In this document: one piece after another, positions 1 through 10,890 of the stretch
Layout of the letters: each line of letters begins with the position of its first letter
Numbering within the stretch: the first letter of the stretch is position 1
NCBI RefSeq assembly: GCF_030272615.1
Contig: NC_081409.1
Location: forward strand, 206,155,546 to 206,190,189
Direction: 5' to 3'
DNA from: Cryptomeria japonica
Lineage: Eukaryota; Streptophyta; Pinopsida; Cupressales; Cupressaceae
Length of the DNA: 34,644 nucleotides
Program-made: the position numbers and the translations under genes
Notes under the pieces: generated by a model
Databases searched by the model: none
Seen by the model: only the letters and a program-made list of their open reading frames with translations
What the model was told of the DNA's origin: nothing

Positions 1-59
1 TAAATATGTTAGTCCTTCCTTAAAAGTCAATCTATTTTGTTTGTTCAGTGCTTCAACAA

Positions 60-1145
60 AAGAAGAAGAACAAAGAGAAAGATCAAAGAACAAAGAGAAA
101 GAATCAAGGGGAAGGGGGAGGGGAAGGCATGGAAAGGGGAACAGGACCAAGAGGAGCGGGAGAATAGGGTTTATTAAGGTGATTAAGAATGGGGAGCCAA
201 GAGAATCTAAAATTCTAACCCCCATCACGATTGAGGTTGGATGGATGATTATGGATTTCGATGGCTTCTTTCAGCTTCCTTCTAAAGCAGTTGTCCTCAA
301 CTACAACAATTTGGGTGTCTTCTAAGGGGATGTGGTGTTTAGTCTTGGAATAAGGGTTTTGAAGGGTTTAAAGGAACAACAAAGGCCTCTCTTCTTGAGA
401 ATCTTGGCAAGTTTGTTGGAGAGGCCTTCAATAAAAGGCAGGGAGGCACAAGAAAAGGGTTAAGAGGGAGGAGGAGAAGGATTAGGATTAGAAGCACTCC
501 AAGATTTGGCTTGCTTAATGGCACTAATGATGTGCTTCCTCTTTTAGTCATTTAAATGTGAAGATAAATTGACAAGGTGAGCGATCTCTTGATCAATGTT
601 GTTCGCATCACAAATTAGAAAAGCATGAGAAGCCAAAGTCTTGAGGACACCTACTTTTTGGGCAGGGTGGTGATGGGAGGAAGAATGAAGATAAAAATTG
701 GTGTGGGTAGCTTTTCGGAAAACACGGCGGGCCAAAGAGCCATCAAGTTTTTTAATGAGAAGGATGTCTAGGAATGGAAGCTCGTCATTGGATTCAATCT
801 CTTTAGTAGAGGAGATACAATTGGCTGGGTTGTTTAAATGAGAGTGGAACTCCTCTAGCTTCTCATGACCATGGGGCCAACAAACATTGGTGTCATCAAC
901 ATAACACTTCCACCACTTTGATTTACGAGTGAAGGAGTGGAGAGCGATGTTTTCAAAGTGGTCCATGAAAAGGTTGGCAATAATCGGGGAGAGAGGAGAT
1001 CGCATAGCAACCCCATCAACCTGCTCATAAATTACGCCTTGGAATGAGAAGAAGGTCGACCTAAGGCATAACTCAACCAGGTTTTCGAGAATGGGGTTTA
1101 TTAAGGTGATTAAGAAGGGGGAGCCAAGGGAAGCTAAAATTCCAA
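60..1145 (-). mobile_element. Penelope-like element, copy A (minus strand, 5'-truncated, internally deleted)
   Basis: Read on the minus strand, this is the same sequence as the plus-strand PLE at 1159-2400: a short terminal segment (1145-1104), the second half of a PLE reverse transcriptase, an RT-to-endonuclease linker, the last part of the GIY-YIG endonuclease and a 3' tail that ends near 60-110. RT motifs before the VDGVAM block are missing, so the copy is 5'-truncated. Compared with the plus copy it lacks about 187 bp (equivalent to 1944-2130), which removes the GIY-YIG core. A copy of the tail segment lies at each end (around 170-215 and 1104-1145), as expected for PLE pseudo-LTRs. Confidence 0.85.
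180..1030 (-). pseudogene. PLE reverse transcriptase / endonuclease remnant (copy A)
   Basis: The coding strand reads EQVDGVAMRSPLSPIIANLF, the RT palm block, then the catalytic YVDD at 892-903 followed by T-N-V-C-W-P-H-G, then NDELPFLDILLIKK and the SSHHHPAQK motif typical of PLE RTs. The frame stops at TAA 544-546. Past the stop it continues in frame as KRKHIISAIKQAKS and, after another stop, LPFIEGLSNKLAKILKKR, the conserved PLE linker between RT thumb and endonuclease. Right after KPFKTL a deletion joins the frame out of phase to sequence matching the end of the endonuclease domain. The RT N-terminus is absent. Family assignment is secure from motif order; the gene is dead. Confidence 0.85.
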
Positions 1146-1200
1146 CCCCCTTCTTTTGTTGGAATTTTAGCTTCTCTTGGCTCCCCCTTCTTAATCACCT
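1104..1200. repeat. 42-bp-arm inverted repeat at the junction of the two PLE copies
   Basis: The left arm 1104-1145 and right arm 1159-1200 are reverse complements over 42 positions with one mismatch, separated by a 13-nt loop (1146-1158). Each arm matches the PLE 3'-tail sequence found again at about 2266-2305 (plus) and 170-215 (minus). The hairpin is therefore two tail segments meeting head to head, one leading into each copy. Confidence 0.95.
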
Positions 1201-2400
1201 CCCTGTTCACGACAACCTATTTGAGTTATGCCTTAGATCCACCTTCTTCTTGTTCCAAAGCGTAATTTATGAGCAAGTTGATGGGGTTGCTATGGGCTCT
1301 TCTCTCTTCCCGATTGTTGCCAACCTTTTCATGAACCACTTTGAAAACACTGATCTCCACTCCTTCCCTCTTAAACCAAAGTGGTGGAAGCATTATTTTC
1401 ACGACACCAATGTTTGTTGGCCCCATGGTCGTGAGAAGTTGGAGGAGTTCCCCTCTCATTTAAATAGCCTAGCCAATTGTATCTCCTTTACTAAAGAGAT
1501 TGAATCCAATGACGAGCTTCCATTCTCGGAAATCCTTCTCATTAAAAAACCTAATGGCTCTTTGGCGTGTCGTGTTTTCCGCAAAGCCACTCACATTGAT
1601 TCTTCTCTTCATTCTTCCTCTCATCACTACCCTACCCAAAAAGCAGGTGTCCTCAAGACTTTCGCTTCTCGTGATATTCTAGCTTTTTATGCGAACAACA
1701 TTGATCAAGAGATCGCTCAGCTTGTCAATGTCTTTACATTAAATGGCTACAAGAGGAAGAAAATCATTAGGGCCATTAAGCAAGCCAAATCTTAGAGGGC
1801 TTCTAATCCTAATCTTTCTCCTCCTCCCTCTCAACCCTTTTCTTGTACCGTCCTTCCTTTTATTGAAGGCCTCTCCAACAAACTCACAAAGATTCTCAAG
1901 AAGAGAGTCCTTTGTTGTTCCTTTAAACCCTTCAAAACCCTTAGGAATCACATTCCTCCTTCCAAAGACCCCAAAGACCTATTTCTCAACTCAGGTGTCT
2001 ATAAAGTCACTTGTTCCTGTGACACTCCTTACATTGGTGAACCTGGTCACTCTATTATCACGAGAATCAAAGAACATTAGGTTGACATTAAACATGAACG
2101 AATCTTCAAATCAGCCCTTGTAGAGCACTCTTCCAAGACTAAACACCACATCCCCTTAGAAGACACGCAAATTGTTGTGGTTGAGGACAACTACTTTAAA
2201 AGGAAGCTGAAAGAATTCATCAAAATCCATAATCACCCATCCAACCTCAACCATGATGGGGGTTGTAATTTTAGCTTCTCTTGGCTCCCCCTTCTTAATC
2301 ACCTTAATAAACCATGTTCTCCCACCCTCTTGGTCTTGTTCCCCTTTCCATGCCTCCCCCTTCCCCTTCCCCTTAATTCTTTCTCTTTATTCTTCCTCTC
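1159..2400 (+). mobile_element. Penelope-like element, copy B (plus strand, 5'-truncated)
   Basis: This copy runs from the right hairpin arm through the RT second half, linker, GIY-YIG endonuclease and 3' tail. Similarity to copy A stops near 2390, where copy B enters a pyrimidine-rich stretch. The whole coding part stays in one reading frame, broken only by two TAG codons. PLEs encode an RT joined to a GIY-YIG nuclease and insert by target-primed reverse transcription. The RT N-terminal motifs are missing, so this fragment cannot be autonomous. Confidence 0.88.
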
Positions 2401-2575
2401 TCGTCCCCCCCACTCTCCCCCTGGCCTCTTCGTGCCCTGGATTGTTTCTTTCCTTTTCGTCAAGTGTTTTTGTTCCCTTTGTTTACCGTCTTCATTCTGT
2501 GTTGGTCATCTTTGGCTAGTCATTGGTCTTGTTGGTCTCCTTTGCCCTCTTTTTTGTTCAGTGTTTTTGTTGTAG
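1199..2575 (+). pseudogene. PLE reverse transcriptase-GIY-YIG endonuclease pseudogene (copy B)
   Basis: The frame shared with an ATG at 1091 gives EQVDGVAMGSSLFPIVANLF, then the catalytic site region at 1394-1405, which reads Y-F-H-D instead of Y-V-D-D. It continues through LPFSEILLIKK and the SSHHYPTQK motif to a TAG at 1793-1795. Beyond it, in the same frame, come the linker LPFIEGLSNKLTKILKKR and a GIY-YIG domain: G-V-Y at 1994-2002, C-S-C, Y-I-G at 2030-2038, T-R-I-K-E-H with the expected Arg and His, a second TAG at 2078-2080, then the F-K-S-A-L-V-E-H block that supplies the catalytic Glu. The last homologous residues are near HPSNLNHDGG (about 2235-2264); the frame runs on by chance to 2575. 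Loss of YVDD and two stops make it inactive. Confidence 0.88.
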
Positions 2576-2641
2576 TTTTGGATCTTTCCCCCTTTTATCT
2601 CTCTCTATCCCCCACACACACATATTTTCATATATAGAGGC

Positions 2642-2644
<3 letters not shown>

Positions 2645-2688
<44 letters not shown>

Positions 2689-2696
2689 AAAATAAT
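2645..2696. repeat. (TA)26 microsatellite
   Basis: An uninterrupted TA run of 52 bases lies about 250 bp beyond the PLE 3' tail. The DNA between (2400-2640) is pyrimidine-rich and holds no gene. Confidence 0.97.
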
Positions 2697-3241
2697 TATC
2701 TATATTAACATAAATAATAACCTCTATAATCTTATACTTATTTCTCTCTCTGCTTGCTTAGCCACCTTGATGTTTTTGCATATATTCTCTTTCATTTTTA
2801 TGCATCTCTGTATCTTTTATGTTGCTTCTATTTTTATGTTAGCTTTTTTTCCTTGTGTTTCTTCTTGGTTTTTTGTCTATTTGGTGTTAAGTTTTTTTAT
2901 TGTTATTTTCTCTTCTTGGTTTCCGTGCATCTATCCTTGGGTCTGGGTTTTCATCTTTTTAATCTTCTAGGTCTACTATTATCTTCATTTTTTGCTCCCT
3001 TGCTCTATTAATTGCTTTTTTGCCTTGATGATGGATCATGGTATTTGATCTAAAATGTTGGCAATGCAAAAATTTACATGGTTGAATCTAGAAGAACAAA
3101 ATCAAAAAAAAAAGAATACCTTATACACATGTTTTTTTGCTCCATCTTCAATCATCATCAAATGCATGCTAAAATGACAATAATTCATTGGCCAACATGT
3201 TCAAAGTTAATGCATATGTACATATGAACTTGTGAATAGGT

Positions 3242-3393
3242 GATTAATGTTTCCTGCTCTAATCAAAATGGGAGTTTTCCCTATTCAATATGAACCATAG
3301 TTTCTTTAGAGCATTTATTGATGTTTTCCTGCTCTAATCAAAATTAGGAGTTTACCATATTCAATATGAACCATAGTTTATTTAAAGCATTTA
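3242..3393. repeat. Two-copy tandem duplication, about 75 bp unit
   Basis: Copy 1 (3242-3317) and copy 2 (3319-3393) share TTCCTGCTCTAATCAAAAT, then CAATATGAACCATAGTTT and GCATTTAT at the same spacing, with scattered substitutions. The divergence shows it is not recent. Confidence 0.9.
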
Positions 3394-5401
3394 TCATGTT
3401 TGATAGGATCTTCCTTTTTCCACTGTAAACATCCATTATATGTTTCATGAATCAATTTGAAAGAACAGTGCCACACTTTGGGTAGCAGTGCCTCTTCATT
3501 AACCATAATGTTAGAGTTTGCCCTTTTCTAAAAAGAAAATTGATAGTGAACAGAGTATTCACGTATTATTGATGTTACCTACCCAAATTACCATTATCCC
3601 CTGTCATACCCTAGGGGCAGGCCTTTTTCGCCAAACCCTTCCGAGCGATATCTTAAAAAATAGAAAAATAGTCTATATAATTGATTCAATTGTATATTGT
3701 GTAATGCCCTATAAACTAAAATGAACTTTCGCAATGTTATGAGAATTACTCTCCTCACCATATGGGTTTTTTCTATATCCATTTATTTCAATTGCTTCTT
3801 TTTCCATGACTTGTTCACTTTTTAATGCTCAGTTTAGATTTGCATGCCAAAATCTTAGTTCTCTAGAGATCTACAGATTAATTCCACTTGATATATTTGC
3901 ATCATAACCTTCACATTGGGGCTTAACTGAAATTTGAACCCTTTACCGAGCGTTGAGATGGGTATGCCTCTGGAATCAAGTTATTTGAAAAGTGTTTACT
4001 GCAAATTGGAAGGTTGATACTTGTCATACGATGGTAAGATTCTTTATTTTTCTGATTGTTTTATATTATAGTATTGAATCTTTTATGCAACATGTAAAAT
4101 TTTAACTGCAAATATTGGAAGATACATCAGAAACGAAATTGAAGTAGATTGTTTTCATTATCATGTTATTTGAAGCTGAAATCCCAAGAAATTGAACCAA
4201 ACATAAGCACAATCCCGAGTGTTTTGTTTAGTTGTTTCATGATAAAGTATAGGTGTTTGATCGGGTTCTTAACTTGGAACGTTAAGGAGTTTTCTTAAGC
4301 TTTGTTTCAAAATAAATTCATTTGGCAAAAATGAAATAATTGTATCTTTGGTTGTCCTTTGACTGGATTTTACTTAAGCAAGTCAATATGATCCTAGTCC
4401 TACAAATTCTTGGTTTTGGCTAACGGAACCTGGAGATTTCATTGGCTTAAGTTGTTTCCTAGGTTGTCCATCTCTTCCTTGAAGGGGTTTGTGATGATAG
4501 TCCTTTGGGGATTGAATCCAAGATACTATCCAAATAGTGTCTCTTATTTATCAATATCTGGGCCAAGGATTGAACCTCCAAAATTCCAAATTATTTATGA
4601 AATATTTCACTTTTATTTCTTTCTTCCTTGAGGTGCAAATGTGCATTTTTGGAACATTTTTAAGATCTGCATCCGAGGGCAAGGATTCAACCTCTTCTTT
4701 GGTATTACCCAAGTCTTCAAGATTTGAACAGGAATATAATGGAAAATGTGGTGTAGGAAGGGCAAAGATTCATGCTAGGGGTGCACCAACAAAATATAAG
4801 AAATGTTCCCTTTTAGGAAAAAATTGGCCATGTCATAAGGGTATATATTTTGTAATCCTATCTTTTTTCTTTTTATAAATCTTCAAATACTTGTTGAAAT
4901 CATCACTTGCATATTTTAATATTTTGAGATATTCAATAGAATTTGATTGAATGTTTCATCTCACATTAATATTGAAAGCTACGCTAGTAGTCATTGTTAA
5001 TGCGTTTGGATTCATGGCTGCTTAACCAGAACTCCTATAAGGATATACCTTCTTGATAAACTTAGTATGAGATCCACAAAGAGATTATCATTGTTTTCTA
5101 CTATGTGTTGCTCCACCTCAGGCATATTATATTCTCTATGTTATTTTTTAAGAGAAAATTTCTTAGTGTGTTGGTAAAGGTACCATAATTTAGTTTTCAT
5201 CTGTGCAGCAGCCTTTAATTGCTTTTAGTACATAATTGCAGTACATACAAAATTTGAAATTCTCTATTTTTTTAAAGAAACTTAAGGTCTTCATCAGGAG
5301 TGTGCTAATGGTACTCTTGTATAGTGAACCTGAGATTTAATGTATAAAGGGTAAAATCTAAATTTACGATGTTAAGTAAATATACTTGGAAATTGGGGAC
5401 A

Positions 5402-5530
5402 CATAAGCTATCAAGCAGGAGTAGTTGGCTATTGAACGGAGTTGTAAGATGTAAATTACAAGTGCTCAAAACCAAACAAAATTATAAGCTATCATATAGG
5501 AGTTGTTGTCTAAGGGGTTTGTAAGATGTA
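5402..5530. repeat. Diverged short repeat, two adjacent copies (third at 7189-7265)
   Basis: The pattern ATAAGCTATCA..AGGAGTAGTTGGCTA..GGGTTTGTAAGA is seen at 5402-5480, 5482-5530 and again at 7189-7265, followed in two cases by CTCAAAAC-AAACAA. It is an old low-copy repeat of unknown origin. Confidence 0.6.
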
Positions 5531-5829
5531 TGTGTATTGGATGAAAATGGAATCGAGTAGAATTAGGATCTAAAACTACTTTTATACAAACATTGGAATA
5601 CAAAAGAACTTAGAGGAGTGATCCTCTTTGATTAACTCTTGCGAAAGAGAGTCAAGGGATACTTTTAGGGTTTCCTTTTCTTCACTGCTATGAAAGGGAA
5701 TATGCAAAAGATGGGAGGATGTGAAACTATGTAAAGAAGATGAATACAAGTGACTAAAACACTAAAAACATCGAACTGATAATCAACAGGATTTAGACAA
5801 GAAGTACAAATATAAGAAAAAAATTATGA

Positions 5830-7160
5830 TGTACACCGGTGATAAAAAATTGAACTTGAATTGACAAGACTAGGCCATTGTATGCCCTAGTCTGAGAAAC
5901 ATTTATGACCTACAAGTTGGAGGATTGGTTTTCGAGATTATCTGGACTGAGACCTAGAAAACTGATGCAAAACAAGGAGGACCAGCTTGGTGTGGAGTGC
6001 CTTGGTCCTGGAAGACTAGGGCATGGGGCGCCCTGGTCCCTAGAAATCAAGACCAATTTCTATCAGTGAGCCTACACCTATCTACTAAGATCTTTCAGAA
6101 ATTTTATGTTCTGATGGAAACCTGTAACTGTACCTGCAAGCTAAAAATTGTGTGTGTTTGGCTATATAGGGTTTTTCCTTACTCAAACCCCTTGTTTTGG
6201 TAATTTCCACCTCCACAAATAGCCAATGTTGTAATTGAAAATGTGTGTGTTCTCTAAAATTCCATGTGTCTATAAGATTGCTATGAGATAAATGCAAACT
6301 AGAGTTTTACCCTATGTTTTGAGAAAACCCTAAAATGAGTGTAATGAGAATTTTTTAAATCATAAATGTAATGAAAATTTGAAAATCAATATTATGTAGA
6401 CCTGAACCTCAATATAGAGACATGAAAACAACATGAAATCATACCAAATCCTAAGGAATGGGTAGAAGCCAATCAACAAACAATGATTTCCTTATCATTC
6501 TTCTATATCTCTTAAAGCTTCCATAATTGATGAAAATGTTGATGAAGACTTGATTGATGGATGAATGGTTGATTCAAGACTTCACAAAACGACAAACCTT
6601 TCATTTGACAAGGATCTCCTTGCAAATTGCTTGCTTCGGATCCTCAATGAGGGAAATAATTGCTATATATATGAAACCCTAAATTTAAATTTGATAAAAG
6701 GCCAACTTAGAATTGATGAATTTTGACACCAAGTGGGATTTGAATATGATAAGACCACCCAATTAAGCTCACAAAATTTAGGGAAAAAATTACGAGACTG
6801 GGTAGTATACTACTTCGTTTGACCAACTTTTTTTCGGCTAGGGATGCGAGCTATCATGATTCTAATGCTAAATCTAGTATGGTGGGACAAATTAAGATGT
6901 GTAGATGTGCGAATATCTTGAAGATTGAAATCAGGGTAGGATTCAGATTAAATAAAAAGGGGCACACCTAGGATCAAGGAACCAATTTTATGATATGTAA
7001 ATTGATGAGAAAGGATTTGGGTTTAGTTGAATTAATAATTAAATGCCTAAACAAGTCTTATAATATAAAATGCAATGGGACACACTAAGGCGGGTGCTAA
7101 CCTAAGTGTGAAATTGAACAACCTAATTAAGGGTGTACAATTTACGACGTTATAATTTTT
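5830..7160 (-). mobile_element. Degraded LTR related to the Gypsy-element LTR at 20635-21900
   Basis: Several landmarks occur in the same order and orientation as in the better preserved LTRs at 20635-21900 and 30530-31785. They are palindromic GGACC/GGTCC modules (5868-5892, 5979-6008, 6014-6039), then GTACCTGCAA (about 6129-6138), then a GGGTTTTTCC..CAAACCCC..GTTTTGG block (6168-6200), a GATTGATGGATGAATGG-type repeat (about 6550-6575), and a small palindrome next to a TATATATA box (about 6645-6675). The length, about 1.3 kb, also fits. No coding region is attached that I can see, so this is a solo or orphaned LTR. Both ends are approximate. Confidence 0.6.
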
Positions 7161-7759
7161 TGCAACTCATCAAAACTGGATAAAAAGTATAAGCTATCAT
7201 GAAGTAGGGGTAGTTGGCTACCAAAGGGATTTGCGAGACATTTATTACTACTCAAAACTAAACAACAATAGCAATGATTATATTATATCATCATTGTACT
7301 TGGGCATTCAAAGAAATGAAAGTAGAGAATCGTAAAAGTATCTAAGAACAACATTCCACAAAGTTGAAAAAGAAAAGACATTTAGAGTCTCTAATGTAAC
7401 AAGTATTTAATGGATCAAAATAAAGATAGATATCAAATGAAGGGTTTATGTGATTTCTCGTGATTGATTCTATGAGTAGGGCCACCTTGAGAAGAAAATT
7501 GTTTATGTTGAGATCCAAGTCATTTATGTATCATAGATACTACTCATAATCAAATTTGATGTGGAAAGAGTTTTTTTGTAATTAGAGTGTTGACAACAAA
7601 ATATAGCCCTGAGGTCCAGATTATCTATGTCAAAGAAAGTAACCTTAGAGTGATGCAATAAGGAGGAAATCATAATACTATGGTAGATAGCATATGCATG
7701 ACAAAAAAATTCCAGTGATTTTATAAATTCATGTGCTATAGGATAATGTTAGGAAAGTT

Positions 7760-8585
7760 GTCTCTATGTTGCTCCTAATGTTGAGTATATGAAGATGTAG
7801 TTTTCAAACTAAGAAACACAAAAGGTCAATTTCTAAACTATCTTTTTGAGCTCTACATTTTTTTTAAATCAGCCTCTTGAAGATCAAAATTTCATATGGC
7901 ATCCCAAACTTTCCTACATTAGAAATGAAAATGCATATCAAACACAAAAAATACTTGTAAGAGTGGGTTAAACTTGTTGACCAACTTATGATGCATGTTA
8001 TGACACATCATAAAGCATCTTTAAATGGATCTAAGGAACCTAAAATGGAATGCCCAAATTAGTGAGTGGATTATGAAGTGCTTATAATAGGTGGAATAAA
8101 TATGTTATTTTTAGCCTATGAACTTATCTTGGGATTCGGTTGTTGATTTTCTAACAAGATATTTGGATGCCACTTTTTTTGGGTGGTTTAAGCTCATGAT
8201 TTTGTAATTAGCATTTGATGGTTTTATATACCACTTTACATATTTATAGGATGCTTGAGATGGATGTATAGATAGTGAATTTGTAGATACTATTATGCTA
8301 TTATAATAATAATTAAGATCTATTGTTTCTAATACTCATATAAAGGATTTCTCTATAAGTGTATTGTAACTATGTTTAGTTTTCTAAATAATGTATTGGG
8401 GTACTTTGGAGTGTTCATTTTTTATGCTGAAAGTATTTTTTTTCATGTGCACTTGTGTTGTCATATGATTTTGTTTATATTGTATGTGTTTCTCCCTTTT
8501 ATAATTGTAAAGAGATTAAAATTTGCACAATAATAGCCTCTAAGATTAATTTAGGAAGAATTTTAGTATACCTTACTTCCTTTCA
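7760..8585 (+). mobile_element. Degraded Copia 5' LTR
   Basis: The segment ends in CTTCCTTTCA at 8585, followed two bases later by a primer-binding-site-like TGGTGTTAAAGC (8588-8599, compare TGGTATCAGAGC for initiator tRNA-Met), and 125 bp later by a Copia gag start. It shares blocks with 10460-10890: ACACATCA..GGCATC, TTTGGGTGGTTTWAGCTCATG.TTTTGTAA, and the terminal ACCTTA.CTTCCTTTCA. The left boundary is uncertain. Confidence 0.6.
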
Positions 8586-8723
8586 TTTGGTGTTAAAGCT
8601 TAATCAACTTGAACTTGAGGTGTTGGGTAGAGATTATTTTTTATTAATCTTTGTTCAAATGTGATTTTGCATAGAAGGTTGATCATATTGTAATAAAATA
8701 TGGGAAGCACATTCACAATATAA

Positions 8724-9170
8724 ATGGAGAAGTTCTTAGGCATAAACATCGAGTTTTGGAAGCTTAATAGGGGAATATGCTAATGGATAGAGATCTATGG
8801 GTTGTAGTTATTAATTCAAATCTACAACTATATCACAAGAAGGTTAGGATAAAATAGATAAAAACTAAGGGTCTCTTTAGACTCTATTTGGTTGATTCAG
8901 TGTTGTGGAATATACATGAAGACTACCACGATGCGTATTTGGAAGATATGGGAAAATTTATATAAATTTAATAATTTGATTAACAAATTGTTTTTTAGAA
9001 AGAAGTTATAAATTATTAAGATGGAAGATGGTAGCTTTGTGATTGAACACCTAGAAATATATTTAATATAATTGTTGTGTGATTGCATTTTGTTGAAGTA
9101 AAAATGAAAAAGCAATACATTTATTGTGTTCTTTTCTATATTCATGGTATCATCGTTGTAACATAAAAAA
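8724..9170 (+). pseudogene. Copia Gag relic (N-terminal half, multiply frameshifted)
   Basis: No long open frame exists, but successive frames give ordered pieces of a Copia Gag. MEKFLGINIEFWKL (from ATG 8724) is followed, in another frame, by LMDRDLWVVV, GLFRLYLVDSVLWNI, then IWKIWENLYKFNNLINKLFF (from 8937) with RKKL-stop-IIKMEDGSFVIEHLE, and finally SKNEKAIHLLCSF-YSW near 9110-9150. This order (start, DRDLW, L..DSVL, the LY..L..KL..RKKL block, H[LV], LL-SLP-SW) is that of plant Copia Gag proteins. Stops and at least three frame changes mark an old insertion. Confidence 0.75.
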
Positions 9171-9249
9171 TAAAATTGTGTCTCCTTGTAATTCCAAATT
9201 GTACCTTGAATTTAATTTAATGTCCACTCATGTAATGAAATAGTGCTTT

Positions 9250-9560
9250 GATTGATAAGAGAGATGGGGTGGAGAAGGAATCAACACCATTCACATCACC
9301 AAAAAATTAAGAAAAATAAAAGTAAAGAGCACTAGAAAGCACTACCTTATAAATTCCTATATTTTAGGAAGACTATGTAGACTTAACAGGTGTCTTGATG
9401 TGGTTGCTACAATATTGAGGACCCCTAGCTTGACCATTCCTCTCTTTTATCATGTGAACTAAATTGATGTTAAGTTACCTAGAAAAATCTATGTTCAGTC
9501 AAGTTAGACCATATATATTCCAAATTCAAAGAGAGGAGTCACATTTATTTTCACACTTTT
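9250..9560. repeat. Dispersed repeat, copy 1 (copy 2 at 17745-18095)
   Basis: Shared landmarks in order are GGTGG.GAA...GGAATYAACACCAT, a TATAAATTCC block, GACTATG.A.ACTT, GGGACCCCTAGCTTGA (9418 here, 17922 in the other copy), CTCTTTTATCATGTGAA and CAAATTCAAAGAG. I recognise no family. It may be part of a non-coding mobile element that inserted in or beside the decayed Copia element. Confidence 0.75.
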
Positions 9561-10017
9561 GAGTGAATACCAAAGTGTTTTCAATGTGTAACATGTGGCT
9601 GGAGTAGAACGTGTTTCACAATGATAAGGAGGCATTACAATGTTTGTATGTGTTGGTAATGTTGTTGATGGACACCATTGACATATGCAGGTTTAGAATG
9701 CTAGGCCAAGATCTCACTCAAACCCACAAGAATCTCAACATGGGAGCTACTCTAGGTGCTTACAAAGACCATAAATTCTTATGAGAGTAAAAAATAACAT
9801 GAAGCCCATAAACCAGGTTTATTGTCGTATATATCGTCAAGGCTCCAAATCTCTCATATTTGTAGAGCCTAGAAATTTTTTGTGATGGGACATTGATATC
9901 GTCACTAAGTTTCAAACCTTATTAGATAATTAAATAAGCAAATCCATTGAGCCAAAAAAAATTAAATATTTTTGTGTTGTCTTTCTAGATATGGTACCAT
10001 TCACAATCTTTCTTAGA

Positions 10018-10103
10018 GATTAATTATATAATTGAGAATGATAAAATACATTCTTTGTTCGATTAATTATATAATTGAGAATGATAAAATACATTCTTTG
10101 TTC
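10018..10103. repeat. Perfect 43-bp tandem duplication
   Basis: 10018-10060 and 10061-10103 are identical over 43 bases, beginning GATTAATTATATAATTGAGA and ending CTTTGTTC. Perfect identity inside otherwise decayed DNA points to a recent slippage or repair duplication. Confidence 0.95.
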
Positions 10104-10459
10104 AATTTGTCTTTTTGATGGCCATGACTTCATTTTTACTAAAGAAAGTTTATAGTAAATCAATAATTGCTATTAAAAGGGGATTATAATTCCATATTTA
10201 TGTGTGAGAGATATACTAGGTATCATTGTCATGATTGTTATGAAAATGGTGTCTCAACCTTGCAATTACATAAGGTTATTATTTATAGTAAGTTTATATT
10301 TGAGTACATATTGGGCTAAACTTGTCCTCAAAGCTATGGATTTGGTAAATGGACAAATTTCCATTGCAAAACCGTGTTTGGAATTGAAGATATTAAACTT
10401 TTCATTTCAAATGTTTCAAAGTCAATTTTGTGGGCCTTAGAGGCATTTTTGGGGGTTGA

Positions 10460-10890
10460 AAGTGGTTGTAACTGATGTAGCAGGCTATAATATGATATAG
10501 CGCTTCACAAGCTTTATGTCAATTCAAACAGTTTGTCAATTAGAATCTCAAATCAAAAGTTATGATCTTTGAAAGTAGGGTCTCCTAAAATGGGAAATAT
10601 AAAAACATGTTGGACACATAAATGAATTGTAAATGAGAGTTACACGTGTTGGTGTGTGTTTTGACACATCAGAGGGCATCTTAGATTGGAGATGAGTGGG
10701 GCATCACTCTTTGGGTGGTTTTAGCTCATGCTTTTGTAAGATTGTATGTAAATCAATGTGTTATGGTATGGATGATATTTGTGTTATTTTTATTTAATTT
10801 TTGTAATTTTGTAAAGATCTAAAAAAAATTGCATAAACCTCCTCTCAAGGTTAGTGTATGAATTTATTCTGCTACCTTAGCTTCCTTTCA
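10460..10890 (+). mobile_element. Degraded LTR, partner of the 7760-8585 LTR
   Basis: It shares ordered blocks with the LTR ending at 8585, including the terminal ACCTTAGCTTCCTTTCA at 10890. No primer site follows it, so it fits the 3' LTR of the same decayed Copia element (element about 7760-10890). Internal deletions make it shorter than its partner. The left end is uncertain. Confidence 0.5.

Larger units (their letters stand above)
2697..5820. other. Gene-free AT-rich DNA
   Basis: 2754-3060 is strongly T-rich, and its open frames (residues almost all F, L, S, V, C, Y) are composition artefacts. A tandem duplication sits at 3242-3393. An open frame of 113 codons at 4537-4878 (plus) contains a Cys-bearing stretch near its end, but I recognise no family in it. 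I found no transposon ends or RNA genes here. This is most likely decayed intergenic DNA. Confidence 0.5.

Noticed and set aside
2253-3011. Open frames with hydrophobic F/L/S/C-rich proteins that look like membrane segments
   Set aside because: They come from the PLE tail and T-rich DNA; no start context, family motif or second copy supports a gene.
9640-9720. Possible Copia LTR start (TGTTGGTAATGTTGTTGATG)
   Set aside because: No matching LTR end, primer site or duplication was found.
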